From contig NZ_CM001792.1 in the NCBI RefSeq assembly GCF_000340475.1, positions 1,634,659-1,698,658 on the forward strand: a stretch of 64,000 nucleotides of DNA, read 5' to 3'. Both the position numbers and the translations under genes were made by a program. Of this stretch, positions 18,873 to 27,689 are shown in pieces. The notes beneath the pieces were generated by a model that was not told the DNA's origin, searched no databases, and saw nothing but the letters and a program-made list of their open reading frames with translations. Positions within the stretch are counted from its first letter, which is position 1, and the number at the start of each line of letters is the position of its first letter. This DNA comes from Oceanobacillus kimchii X50 (lineage in GTDB: Bacteria; Bacillota; Bacilli; Bacillales; Amphibacillaceae).

Positions 18873-20576
18873 TTACTTATCATCTTTTGTAGCAGCTATT
18901 TCTTCTTCATCTATTTCCGGCGCACGAACATTCTCAATCAATTGTTGAATTTCAATAGGTGGTGCTTGTGTATTTCTAGAGACAATAAAACTGACAACAA
19001 AGTTCAACAACATTCCGATTACACCCACGCCTTGCGCGTTAATTCCAAAGAAATTCTCAATGATTGGACCATCTGTTCCAAATATAGATTCGGATAAGAT
19101 TAAACCTATGGTTATTAATGTAAATGTCAAACCGGTTAGAATACCTGCAATTGCACCCTCTTTATTCATACGTTTATCGAATATACCTGTAAGGATTACT
19201 GGAAATAAGCTGGCTGCACCTAGTCCGAAGGCAAGTGCCACAACTTCACCCGCAAATCCTGGTGGTCGAATCCCTACATAGGCAGCAATTAGTAATGCGA
19301 CAAATAATGTGATTCTACCTACTCTAAGTCGCTGTTTCTCAGATGCTTCTTGATTAAATATTCGGTAGTATATATCGTGTGAAACAGCACTTGTCATTGT
19401 TATTAGTAGTCCAGATGCCGTTGATAGGGCAGCTGCCAGTCCACCTGCAGCAACTAATGCAATGACAAAAGGTGCTAAATTTGCAACCTCTGGAGTAGAT
19501 AATACAATAATGTCACCATCAATGACTACTTCATTATCTGGTCCGCTCGTAAAATTAATCATACCGTCCCCATCTAAATCATTGAATTGCAGTAATCCAG
19601 TTGTTTCCCATTTATTAACCCATTCAATATCCTGGACTTCTTCAAGTGGTTCATCAGCAATTGTATTAATCAAGTTATACTTTGCAAAAGCACCAACAGC
19701 AGGAGCAGTTAAATAAAGTAAAGCAATGAATACAATTGCCCAAACCGCAGACCATCTTGCAGATCGTACGCTTTTAACTGTATAGAATCGTACAATAACG
19801 TGAGGAAGTCCAGCAGTTCCAGCCATTAAAGCTAATGTAATCATAAATACATTGAGTAAAGATAAGTTGGTAAAAGGCTCCATATACTCATTCATACCTA
19901 AATCAATCTGGATTTGACCTAGTCTTTCTACAATGTCACTTCCGATTAACGAGATTTGTGGGATCGGATTCCCGGTTAATTGGAAAGATATTGCGATAGC
20001 AGGAATAAGAAAAGCGATGATAATAACAAAGTATTGTACTGCTTGTGTCCAAGTAACCCCCTTCATTCCTCCTAATAAAGAGAAGAACCCAACGATTGCC
20101 ATTCCAATTAGAACACCTACAATAATGTCGACTTGTAAATAACGACTAAATACAATACCAACTCCGCGCATTTGACCAGATATATAAGTCAAAGATATAA
20201 AAATTGTAGCAATCGCAGCAACTGCACGTGCGCTGTTAGAATAAAAACGATCTCCAATAAAGTCAGGAACGGTAAATTTACCGAACTTACGTAAATATGG
20301 GGCTAATAGTAACGCTAATAATACGTAGCCCCCAGTCCATCCCATCAAATAAATCGTTCCATCATATCCTAAAAATGCTACTAGTCCAGCCATTGATATA
20401 AATGATGCAGCTGACATCCAGTCCGCCGCAATGGCTGCACCATTTGCTACAGTTGGAACATTTTGACCAGCTACATAAAAGCTTGACGTATCACGTACAC
20501 GGGACCACCATCCGATCGCAGTATATACAAGAAATGTAAACAGTACTAACGCAATAGTAATTGCTTCTACACTCAA
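18873..20576 (-). CDS. Sodium:solute symporter (SSS family, VC_2705/acetate-permease-like)
   Basis: This 567-residue carrier probably takes up a small carboxylate such as acetate with Na+. It has about 13 membrane helices and the SSS hallmarks (SSFYVAGQNVPTVANGAAIAAD, WMSAASFISMAGL, and the GLLITMTSAVSHDIYYR region). Near residues 315-325 an extramembrane loop contains DLDGDGMINF, an EF-hand-like Asp pattern. The start is TTG 20576 after AAAGGGGGG. It follows a DUF4212 gene, the usual small partner of this subfamily. A cre box upstream of the operon suggests CcpA repression. The substrate is inferred from the subfamily only. Confidence 0.85.
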   Translation of the reverse strand: MSVEAITIALVLFTFLVYTAIGWWSRVRDTSSFYVAGQNVPTVANGAAIAADWMSAASFISMAGLVAFLGYDGTIYLMGWTGGYVLLALLLAPYLRKFGKFTVPDFIGDRFYSNSARAVAAIATIFISLTYISGQMRGVGIVFSRYLQVDIIVGVLIGMAIVGFFSLLGGMKGVTWTQAVQYFVIIIAFLIPAIAISFQLTGNPIPQISLIGSDIVERLGQIQIDLGMNEYMEPFTNLSLLNVFMITLALMAGTAGLPHVIVRFYTVKSVRSARWSAVWAIVFIALLYLTAPAVGAFAKYNLINTIADEPLEEVQDIEWVNKWETTGLLQFNDLDGDGMINFTSGPDNEVVIDGDIIVLSTPEVANLAPFVIALVAAGGLAAALSTASGLLITMTSAVSHDIYYRIFNQEASEKQRLRVGRITLFVALLIAAYVGIRPPGFAGEVVALAFGLGAASLFPVILTGIFDKRMNKEGAIAGILTGLTFTLITIGLILSESIFGTDGPIIENFFGINAQGVGVIGMLLNFVVSFIVSRNTQAPPIEIQQLIENVRAPEIDEEEIAATKDDK

Positions 20577-20595
20577 ATTAAAAACCCCCCTTTAT

Positions 20596-20898
20596 TTATT
20601 CGTGTGATTGTCTCTCATTTTTTATTGAATCTAAGTATTCTTTGTCTAATCGATCCATTCGAATGGCATATACCAAAATTAATAATATAAAAACTAAAAT
20701 GGCTCCTTGCTGAGAAATCCAAAAGGAGAGTGATACCCCAAAGAAAGGTACATTACTTAAAGGACCCGCGAATAAGACTCCGCCACCAAAGCCAACAATA
20801 GCCCAAATAGCAAGCAGAATCGTTATCAATTTTAAATTTTTCTTCCAGTATTTTTGTTGATTATCATCTAATGTTTGGTAATTTTGTTTATTCTCCAA
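20596..20898 (-). CDS. DUF4212 small membrane subunit of the SSS symporter
   Basis: The 100-residue protein has two membrane helices (ITILLAIWAIVGFGGGVLF and the segment around GAILVFILLILVYAIRMDRLD) with FFGVSLSFWISQQGAI between them, typical of DUF4212 proteins encoded next to acetate-type SSS carriers. The start is TTG 20898, six bases after AAGGAGGGG. A longer frame reaching 20958 runs through that ribosome site and is rejected. First gene of a three-gene operon. Confidence 0.85.
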   Translation of the reverse strand: MENKQNYQTLDDNQQKYWKKNLKLITILLAIWAIVGFGGGVLFAGPLSNVPFFGVSLSFWISQQGAILVFILLILVYAIRMDRLDKEYLDSIKNERQSHE

Positions 20899-20961
20899 TA
20901 TTAACCCCTCCTTAAAAAATGAAAGAAAAAGTAAGCTTAAGAAACCTCCTCCTCCCAAAAC

Positions 20962-20975
20962 AGAAAACGCTTACA
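20962..20975 (-). promoter_or_regulatory. cre box (CcpA site) upstream of the symporter operon
   Basis: On the minus strand the sequence reads TGTAAGCGTTTTCT, which fits the consensus TGWAANCGNTNWCA at 13 of 14 positions. It lies about 65 bases upstream of the DUF4212 start, so it is placed to act as a promoter or roadblock operator for glucose repression, as for other acetate-use genes of Bacillus. Confidence 0.75.
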
Positions 20976-20989
20976 TAATTTCAATAAAA

Positions 20990-21025
20990 AATATACTGAA
21001 CATTCAGCTATGAATTCAGTATATT
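20990..21025 (-). terminator. Hairpin between the lytT-like gene and the symporter operon
   Basis: AATATACTGAA and TTCAGTATATT form an 11-base perfect inverted repeat. TTCA and TGAA inside it can extend the stem. On the minus strand it is followed by TTTTT, so it can end the upstream mRNA. Because it sits just before the cre box, it could also be an operator for the LytT-like regulator or partly both. The A/T-rich stem keeps confidence moderate. Confidence 0.55.
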
Positions 21026-21107
21026 GTAAATACTTCTATTTATTTTAAATTTAAACCTAAAATGTAGGATATGAGGGTTAAGTTGTAGTATAGCGTTTTA
21101 AAATGTA

Positions 21108-21848
21108 TTATTGATTTACACCTTGTAGTGCATCAAATAAACCTTTAGCAGCAGTTCTGCTAACTGGTATTGTTGATTCGTCTTGATCTTTGATTACTAA
21201 ATTATAAGCGCCATTAAACCATGGTGTAATTTCTTTTATGCAGTCCATATTTACTAAATAACTTCGATGTGGGCGATAGAAAGGAAAGCCAGATAGCTTT
21301 TCTTCTAGCTCTTTCAGGTTCATTTTTGTTTCAATAACTTCATTCGATAAAAAGTGTATTTTTAATGTTCGTCCTTCGCGAGCAGCAAAGCCAATTTGAT
21401 TGGGGTCAATAACAATCATTTTTTCATCAAGATTTACGACTAATTTATCGATTTTCGGCTTTCGTACTTCTTTATTAGGGAGTGCCTTTCTAATTCGATT
21501 CATAGCGATCTTTAACCTTTCTTCATCAAATGGTTTTAATAGATAATCAGTTGCTTGTATCTCAAAAGCTTGTACACCATAGGATTCATATGCTGTAGTA
21601 AAAATAATAATTATATCTCGATTTTCATACTCATTCCGTAATTTTTTTGCAATTTCTATGCCATTTATCCCAGGCATATGAATATCAAGAAAAATAACAT
21701 TCGGATTGTATTCTCGATACAATTTAAGTAATTGATCTCCATTTTCTGCACTAGGACATAATATAATATCATTTTCTTGTTGCAAGAGATATGTAAGCTC
21801 TTCTCTTGCTAATCTTTCATCCTCTGCTATCATTACATGAATCTTCAA
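21108..21848 (-). CDS. LytT/LytR-type response regulator (LytTR domain)
   Basis: The 246-residue regulator has an N-terminal receiver domain (acidic pocket EDE, phosphoacceptor Asp in VIFLDIHMPGING, conserved Lys in LLKPFDEE) and a C-terminal LytTR DNA-binding domain (about residues 140-240, FYRPHRSYLVNM). The start is TTG 21848, after AAGGAGGTG. It follows its kinase by 20 bases. In B. subtilis LytT activates pyruvate uptake genes, so the neighbouring SSS genes are natural targets here; that is inference. Confidence 0.9.
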   Translation of the reverse strand: MKIHVMIAEDERLAREELTYLLQQENDIILCPSAENGDQLLKLYREYNPNVIFLDIHMPGINGIEIAKKLRNEYENRDIIIIFTTAYESYGVQAFEIQATDYLLKPFDEERLKIAMNRIRKALPNKEVRKPKIDKLVVNLDEKMIVIDPNQIGFAAREGRTLKIHFLSNEVIETKMNLKELEEKLSGFPFYRPHRSYLVNMDCIKEITPWFNGAYNLVIKDQDESTIPVSRTAAKGLFDALQGVNQ

Positions 21849-21868
21849 CTATATACACCTCCTTGGTT

Positions 21869-23644
21869 TTAATACGTGTTCATATGAAATTGTTCGACCT
21901 TCTTACAATCACGATTTGGTATTATAAATTGAACCATGCTTCCATTATCTATATTTTGTATTTGAAGTTCACTTTCGTCACCTAATAAACTTATTAAACG
22001 TTGATTAATATTATACAATGCAATTCCATTCCCTTTATTTTGTTGATGTAAAGGTTCCTTACCTAATAATGGAAGTAAGCTTTCTTCAAATCCTTGCCCA
22101 TTATCCAATAATTCTATCAAGACATTATTTTCTATCTTACTTATATTGATCGTAAGTATCCCTTTGGTTGTAGCCAGAGACAAACCATGTTGAATGCTAT
22201 TTTCAACAAGAGGTTGTAGTGTTGCTGGTGGAATTTCGATATTTAATAAATGATCATCGACATGAATAGAGGTAGTAATTTGATCTGGAAAACGTGCTTG
22301 AACAATTTCTAAATATGCTTGTAGATGTTCCAGCTCTTTATGAAGTGGAACAAGAGATACGCTTGCAATTTTTAAATTTGCTCTCATAAACTGACTTAAC
22401 TGTACGAGAATATGTCTTGCTTTTTCTGTATCCACACGTAATAGGCTGTGAATTAAATGAAACGTATTGAACAAGAAGTGTGGATTAATTTGAGCTTGTA
22501 GATTACGCATTTCAGCTTCTTTTAATAATTTCTTCACTTTCTCTGCTTCAAGCCCGCTAATTTGATTGGAAATAATTGTTCCTAAACCTTTTGCTAATGT
22601 TATTTCGACTGCTGTTATCTGTTGAGAATGTCGGTAGTAGAGATTGATTAAACCAATTACTTCTCCTGATCGATAAATAGGTACCATAATGGCAGTTTTC
22701 AACTTACAATTGTCTACACCACATTGGATATCACTTTGATGATAAGCAATCTGAATTTTTCCTTCTTTTACTGCTTTACGAGAAAGTCGCATCTTTAATG
22801 GTTCTTCAGGTCGATGGTGGTCATCTCCTAATCCGACATGGCTTAATACTGTTGTTCGGTTTGTAATCGATATAGCTGCAATATCTAACTCATTAAATAA
22901 TAACTTAGCCATCTTATTAGCATTCATTGTACCAGGTTCTTCACTTAACAAAGGGAGTGCTTTTTCTGCAATTGTTAATGCACGATTTGTTTCTAAAGCT
23001 GCTTCTTTTTCTGTTTCATTTAATGCTAATCGTATCATCATTGTAAAAATAGCCAATGCAATAGAATTCGTAACTACTAGCGGAATACCGATCGTATTTA
23101 CAATTTGTACTCCAATTTGTTGATCAGGCAACATAATGAGTAATAATCCCATATGCAAAACAGGAGGAAATATTCCAATAAATAATGCTTTATTGGGCGA
23201 CATTACTCTATCATCTGAAAAGAATTGACCAGCCCATCCTGTTAATAAACCAGCTAAAGGGTTAATCAAACTATTTGCTATCCATCCTCCGCCACCTAAG
23301 AAAATGATATACAATCCAGCTACCATTCCTGAGCCTAATCCGACAAATGGTCCTCCAAGTAATCCTGCAATCATAACTACAACGACACTAAATCCAATTA
23401 ACACTTCATCTACTGCAACATTCATGATCCAAGCTTGCATGATTAACTCATTACCAATCATAACGACTCCAGCGTGTGCACCGATAATACTAATTAAGCC
23501 GAATATAAGCGAATGAAGGATGACAGTTTTTAAAGTAATATCTTTATCTAACAACGAACGAAATAATGGTATTCTCGTTAAGATAAATGCCATCAATAAT
23601 AACAAACCGATACGTTGAAATAAAACAATCGTTAGTTCTATCAA
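21869..23644 (-). CDS. LytS-type sensor histidine kinase
   Basis: The 591-residue kinase has an N-terminal 5TMR-LYT membrane sensor (about residues 1-205), a GAF-like domain (about 225-365) and a HisKA_7TM/LytS catalytic part: His in NPHFLFNTFHLIHSL near residue 388 and the ATP-binding PLVENSIQHGL and NGQGF. The gene starts at a TTG whose last bases overlap the stop of the upstream symporter (TTGA), with GGAGTG as ribosome site. LytS-type kinases in several bacteria sense pyruvate or related cues. Here coupling to an SSS carrier suggests control of its uptake. Confidence 0.9.
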   Translation of the reverse strand: MIELTIVLFQRIGLLLLMAFILTRIPLFRSLLDKDITLKTVILHSLIFGLISIIGAHAGVVMIGNELIMQAWIMNVAVDEVLIGFSVVVVMIAGLLGGPFVGLGSGMVAGLYIIFLGGGGWIANSLINPLAGLLTGWAGQFFSDDRVMSPNKALFIGIFPPVLHMGLLLIMLPDQQIGVQIVNTIGIPLVVTNSIALAIFTMMIRLALNETEKEAALETNRALTIAEKALPLLSEEPGTMNANKMAKLLFNELDIAAISITNRTTVLSHVGLGDDHHRPEEPLKMRLSRKAVKEGKIQIAYHQSDIQCGVDNCKLKTAIMVPIYRSGEVIGLINLYYRHSQQITAVEITLAKGLGTIISNQISGLEAEKVKKLLKEAEMRNLQAQINPHFLFNTFHLIHSLLRVDTEKARHILVQLSQFMRANLKIASVSLVPLHKELEHLQAYLEIVQARFPDQITTSIHVDDHLLNIEIPPATLQPLVENSIQHGLSLATTKGILTINISKIENNVLIELLDNGQGFEESLLPLLGKEPLHQQNKGNGIALYNINQRLISLLGDESELQIQNIDNGSMVQFIIPNRDCKKVEQFHMNTY

Positions 23645-25143
23645 GAATTCTTCACTCCAATCCCCGTGTGAATCTTCATCAACATATCTTGATAATTTCC
23701 ACGATCACCATTTGGATCTAGAAAAGTTCCAATAATACAACCTAAAAATCCTATTGGTATTGCAACTATTCCAGGGTTATTGAGGCTAATTAATTTCATG
23801 CCCTCTGGACCGAGGAGAAATAAAGCTGCGGATATAATCAAACCGGAGAATAATCCAATATAAGCTCCAATTTTAGTGAAGCGCTTCCAATAAAAAGTGA
23901 AAATTAGTAAAGGAAATATAGTAGAGGCAGCAAGTGAAAATGTCAAAGATACTAAATAAGCAACATTTGTATTTTCTAAACCAATGGAAAATCCAATAGA
24001 AATAACTCCGATGATAATCGCTGTTGTTCTAGCAACGAGTAATTTTTTCTTCTCACTGGTATCTTTCTTATTTAAATAATGGACGTAAATATCATATGCG
24101 AAAGAAGAAGTAGCTGCAAATATAAGTCCGGTAACAACAGCAATAATTGTTGCAAATGCAATTGCCATAACAAATGCAACAAGAAAATCTCCGCCTAAAA
24201 CATCAGCTAGTAAAAATACGGTTAAATTGCCTGTTGAATCCGATTGTGTTAATGCGTCCCAGCTAACAAGACTAATTGCACCTAGTCCTAAAATCAAGGT
24301 CATTAAGTAAAAACAGCCAATTAGCCAAGTCGCTGAAATTGCTGAGAGACGAGCATGCTTAGTATTTCTTACGGTTAGAAAGCGTATTAAAATATGAGGG
24401 AGACCAGAAGTGCCTAAAATTAACGTTAGCATAAGAGAAAACATTTCAATATTATTATGTAGTAAATTACCAGGTGAGAAAAAATCCTCTCCAAGTGGAC
24501 TATTAACGGGAGCTTGATTTATTAAAAATGGAATATCCCATTTAATCCATGATAATAAAATAAACAATAACATCAATGTTCCAGACATGAGAAGCACTGT
24601 TTTTATAATTTGCACCCATGAGGTTGCAACCATACCCCCAAAAACAACGTAAATGGTCATGAGAATACCTATAATCCAAACCGATGAAATATAATCTACT
24701 CCTAATAACAAACGGATTAATAATCCAGAAGCTACTAATTGTGGAATTAGATATAAGATGGAGATAATAATTCCTGTAGCTGCCACAAACAAGCGCATAT
24801 TTCTTCCTGAAAATCTTGAAGATACTACATCACCAACAGAATATGTACCCAAGCTATGTACGGGTTCAGCAATTAATAGTAGTAGAATAATATAGGAAAC
24901 AAGGAATCCAGTCGCATATAAAAATCCATCAAAGCCGTAATAAGCGATTAAACCAATTATCCCTAAAAAGGAAGCGGAACTAATATAATCTCCTGCAATA
25001 GCAAGTCCATTTTGAAAACCTGTTAAACTACCACTAGCAATATAAAATTGCTCTGTAGTTTTACTTCGTTCCGCTGCCCAATGCGTCATAATTAATGTGC
25101 CTGCAACAATAGCTAAGAAGAAAATGAAATAAGTGAAATTCAT
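23641..25143 (-). CDS. Sodium:solute symporter (SSS family, ActP-like)
   Basis: This 500-residue carrier is of the acetate permease (ActP) type. It has the SSS core (AAERSKTTEQFYIASGSL, NGLAIAGDYISSASFLGI, GLIFAATSSFAYDIYVHY) and about 13 membrane helices. I set the start at ATG 25143, preceded by AGAGGAGC; a longer frame to 25320 reads back through the upstream small gene. The stop overlaps the LytS-like start by four bases, so the carrier and its sensor are translationally coupled. The substrate (acetate, pyruvate or another monocarboxylate) is inferred. Confidence 0.88.
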   Translation of the reverse strand: MNFTYFIFFLAIVAGTLIMTHWAAERSKTTEQFYIASGSLTGFQNGLAIAGDYISSASFLGIIGLIAYYGFDGFLYATGFLVSYIILLLLIAEPVHSLGTYSVGDVVSSRFSGRNMRLFVAATGIIISILYLIPQLVASGLLIRLLLGVDYISSVWIIGILMTIYVVFGGMVATSWVQIIKTVLLMSGTLMLLFILLSWIKWDIPFLINQAPVNSPLGEDFFSPGNLLHNNIEMFSLMLTLILGTSGLPHILIRFLTVRNTKHARLSAISATWLIGCFYLMTLILGLGAISLVSWDALTQSDSTGNLTVFLLADVLGGDFLVAFVMAIAFATIIAVVTGLIFAATSSFAYDIYVHYLNKKDTSEKKKLLVARTTAIIIGVISIGFSIGLENTNVAYLVSLTFSLAASTIFPLLIFTFYWKRFTKIGAYIGLFSGLIISAALFLLGPEGMKLISLNNPGIVAIPIGFLGCIIGTFLDPNGDRGNYQDMLMKIHTGIGVKNS

Positions 25144-25184
25144 TAAAAAGCTCCTCTTTTGGATATCGATTTTAGCTTTACTAT

Positions 25185-25427
25185 TTATCTGCTCATTCGT
25201 CTCCAATAAAGCCAACCAATTAACCAAGTAAGTGGAAAGAAACATAAAAGGTATATCCAAAGAGCTACAGTATTTATATCTAGGAATGAAATGATCAATG
25301 GGAGAGATATAAATAAACAAAGAAAGATTATTGTGGTCATAAAATGTAAACGTTGTCTTCTTTGTTTATGCAAAAGTTCTATTTTTGCAGTTTCTGTGTA
25401 GTGTACTTTTTTAGAACCATTCCTCAT
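25185..25427 (-). CDS. DUF485-like small membrane protein, partner of the ActP-like symporter
   Basis: The 80-residue protein has two hydrophobic segments (TTIIFLCLFISLPLIISFLD and the WIYLLCFFPLTWLIGWLYW region) with a charged N-terminal half. It resembles DUF485 (YjcH) proteins that precede actP in many bacteria. The family match is by layout and context rather than by strong sequence recall. It is the first gene of the operon; the symporter starts 41 bases later. Confidence 0.6.
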   Translation of the reverse strand: MRNGSKKVHYTETAKIELLHKQRRQRLHFMTTIIFLCLFISLPLIISFLDINTVALWIYLLCFFPLTWLIGWLYWRRMSR

Positions 25428-25464
25428 TTTCTCACCACTTTATTGTAATAGGTAACTTGAAATA

Positions 25465-25494
25465 ATTATAATTGAACTCATTAATTTTAGTCAA
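25465..25494 (-). promoter_or_regulatory. SigmaA-like promoter of the symporter-lytST operon
   Basis: On the minus strand TTGACT (25494-25489) is followed after 18 bases by a consensus TATAAT (25470-25465), about 40 bases before the DUF485-like start. Confidence 0.6.
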
Positions 25495-25535
25495 TATTTA
25501 AAAAATTCTTATATGTATAGTGATACAATAAAAAG

Positions 25536-25571
25536 GACTTACCTGTTGTGTTAAACTACAGGTAATAAGTC
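25536..25571. repeat. Inverted repeat upstream of the symporter-lytST promoter
   Basis: GACTTACCTGT and ACAGGTAATAAGTC form a stem of about 11 pairs with a two-base bulge and an 11-base loop. On the minus strand CCTTTTTATT follows, so it could terminate a transcript entering from the right. It also lies 42 bases upstream of the -35 and could be an operator. The rest of the 25428-25790 gap shows no gene. Confidence 0.45.
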
Positions 25572-25790
25572 GGTACTGCAAGGGTTATGTTCACAAAGCG
25601 AACTATGAGGATAGATTGTTCGAAGTATCTGAGGAAATTTAGAAAGAAAATACTTTAGATGTTAATTATGTATTTTTTAATTAGCATATAAAGTTTGAAT
25701 TACCAATAAAACTAGAGCAATATGAAAGAAATTTTCGATTTATATTTGCATTATAATTTTAAGGAATACATTTAATTAGAGGTGAAAACA

Positions 25791-26492
25791 TTGAAGGATA
25801 CAAATGCTAAAGAATTTATAATAGAATTAGAAAAGCATCGAAATGAGGAAGATGTAGAAAAAATGAAACGATTCATAAAGAATTCTGATTCTAGCACATT
25901 ATGTATGGGGTTACATATGCGTACAGTTTTTCAGATTGCAAAGCGATTTATGGAAACGCCTTTGACTGAGGTCGAAAAGTTGCTAGATAGCTCCTATTAT
26001 GAAGTGAGAATGGGCGCTGTTAGTATCATGGATTACCAGGCTAAAAAAAAGCAGATTACTGAAAGTCAAAGAAAAAGCTTGTTCGATCTCTATCTTCGTA
26101 GACATGATCGTATCAATAATTGGGATCTTGTAGACCGATCGGCACCTTCTGTAATTGGCATATATTTAATAGATAAACCAAAAAACATATTATATGATTT
26201 AGCTCGTTCAAACAATATGTGGGAACGTAGAACGGCAATCGTTAGCACACATGCATTTTTAAAAAAAGGTGAAATTGATCATACTTTCCGTATCGCTGAA
26301 ATACTGCTTGATGACCCTGAGGAACTCATTCAAAAAGCTATAGGTAGTTGGATTCGAGAAGCAGGTAAACAGAATGAACAAGCTTTAAAACGTTTTTTGA
26401 ACAAACACGTATCCACTATGTCTAGGATTACACTAAGATATGCCATAGAAAAATTTGATAAAGAAACGAGAAGATTTTATTTGTCTAAGTGA
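25791..26492 (+). CDS. AlkD-like DNA alkylation repair protein (HEAT-repeat)
   Basis: AlkD glycosylases remove positively charged alkylated bases without base flipping. The 233-residue all-helical protein has HEAT-like repeats and the motif NNWDLVDRSAPSVIG, where the Trp and Asp correspond to the active-site residues of Bacillus cereus AlkD (W109, D113, from memory of the family). I chose TTG 25791, six bases after GAGGTG, over GTG 25782, which lies inside that ribosome site. It stands alone in a gene-poor stretch. Activity is inferred from the conserved motif. Confidence 0.8.
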   Translation: MKDTNAKEFIIELEKHRNEEDVEKMKRFIKNSDSSTLCMGLHMRTVFQIAKRFMETPLTEVEKLLDSSYYEVRMGAVSIMDYQAKKKQITESQRKSLFDLYLRRHDRINNWDLVDRSAPSVIGIYLIDKPKNILYDLARSNNMWERRTAIVSTHAFLKKGEIDHTFRIAEILLDDPEELIQKAIGSWIREAGKQNEQALKRFLNKHVSTMSRITLRYAIEKFDKETRRFYLSK

Positions 26493-26895
26493 ATAATTCT
26501 ATAGTAACTATTTATTAAGGAGCAATTATTTTTAATAGAAATTAGGTAAGGAGTAAAAAGGCTTAAAGTGTGAACTGTAAACCGTAATAAAAGAAAATAT
26601 TTAAGCAATGTATAGTTGAAAAGAAGAGTTTTATGATGAAGAATAGTTCGGTTAATAAGATAAAAATTTTGTTGCTTAAATTACATTCTATATATAAAGA
26701 TGCGTAAAATGATATTTTCAGTTTGTCATTCAGTAATGGTAGCAAGATTCTCTTGTATTAATTTTAAGCCCACAGTGTGATTCGCTGTGGATATGAAAAT
26801 GCATGACAAATAGTAGGTGCTGATGTAAGAATATTCATTTGAAGGGAAGGGAAAATAATGATTTATAATTTAATTTCTATTTGGAGGTTTAATTG
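26493..26895. other. Gene-poor interval, no supported gene
   Basis: This 400-base AT-rich stretch lies between the AlkD-like and ABM-domain genes. All frames are broken by stops. A small hairpin (CCACAG with CTGTGG, about 26770-26787) is visible without a T run. A good GGAGG ribosome site for the next gene is at its right end. I see no RNA gene or mobile element. Confidence 0.5.
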
Positions 26896-27219
26896 ATGAA
26901 TGCGAAAATAAAACAACAAATACCGTATTATGCAGTGATATTTACTTCACTAAGGACAGGAAGTGATAATGGATATGGAAAAATGGCACAAGCAATGGAA
27001 CAGTTAGCTTCGAAGCAAAAAGGATTTCTAGGTATTGAAAGTGTTAGGGATAATAAGATAGGTATTACTATTTCATATTGGGAATCACTAGAGGACATTG
27101 ATAATTGGAAAGAAAATTCATCTCATAAAGTAGCTCAAGAGAGAGGGGAAAAAGAGTGGTATAAACATTACAACGTTCGAGTTTGTAAAGTTGAGAGGGA
27201 CTATTTTTATCATATGTAA
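26896..27219 (+). CDS. Antibiotic biosynthesis monooxygenase (ABM)-domain protein
   Basis: The 107-residue protein has the dimeric alpha/beta-barrel ABM pattern: YAVIFTSLRTG, then a helix (MAQAMEQLASKQKGFLGIESVRD), ITISYWESLEDIDNWKENSSH and an RVCKVERDYFY strand. Members include small monooxygenases and heme-degrading enzymes, and many are of unknown substrate. ATG 26896 has GGAGG ten bases upstream. Nothing near it suggests an antibiotic pathway. Confidence 0.8.
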   Translation: MNAKIKQQIPYYAVIFTSLRTGSDNGYGKMAQAMEQLASKQKGFLGIESVRDNKIGITISYWESLEDIDNWKENSSHKVAQERGEKEWYKHYNVRVCKVERDYFYHM

Positions 27220-27689
27220 TCCTTTCTTAATGATAGTTATAAAAGGTTAGAACGGAATTTTAATGGAGATGAATCTTTACAAAATCGATAACTGAATATA
27301 AGGCCAATTTCTAAAAAGTTACTGATGATATGGAGAAGGACAAAAATAAAAATAAGTTTGATATTTCTTGCTTAATTAACGAATCTTTTTTTAAAATCAT
27401 GCCTATATAGAAAAGATACAATGTATCTAATTAAGAGCATAAGTAAAAATGAAAATACTGCTGTAATCGTATGTCAATTTAGATATTCTCCTGAACAATA
27501 ATTTCAGAAGTTTTCTTCATAGTTAACAGGGATTGGTTATATTTGAAAATAAATTTCTAAAGTGGATTAATGATATGCTAATATAAATAAATTTATCATT
27601 TAGACACAAAATACATAAGAATTTCTAGGCATTTGTCACCCCTTTAGGGCGTTTGCGTATACTGTTAAGGAGTAAGGGGTGATGGTTGA
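27220..27689 (+). promoter_or_regulatory. Gene-poor interval leading into spoVK
   Basis: No reading frame of note is present. Just upstream of spoVK is the run GGGCGTTTGCGTATACTG (27647-27664). The CGTATACT part resembles a SigmaE -10 element, which would fit the known SigmaE control of spoVK in B. subtilis. I could not match a convincing -35, so the promoter call is tentative. Confidence 0.3.
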
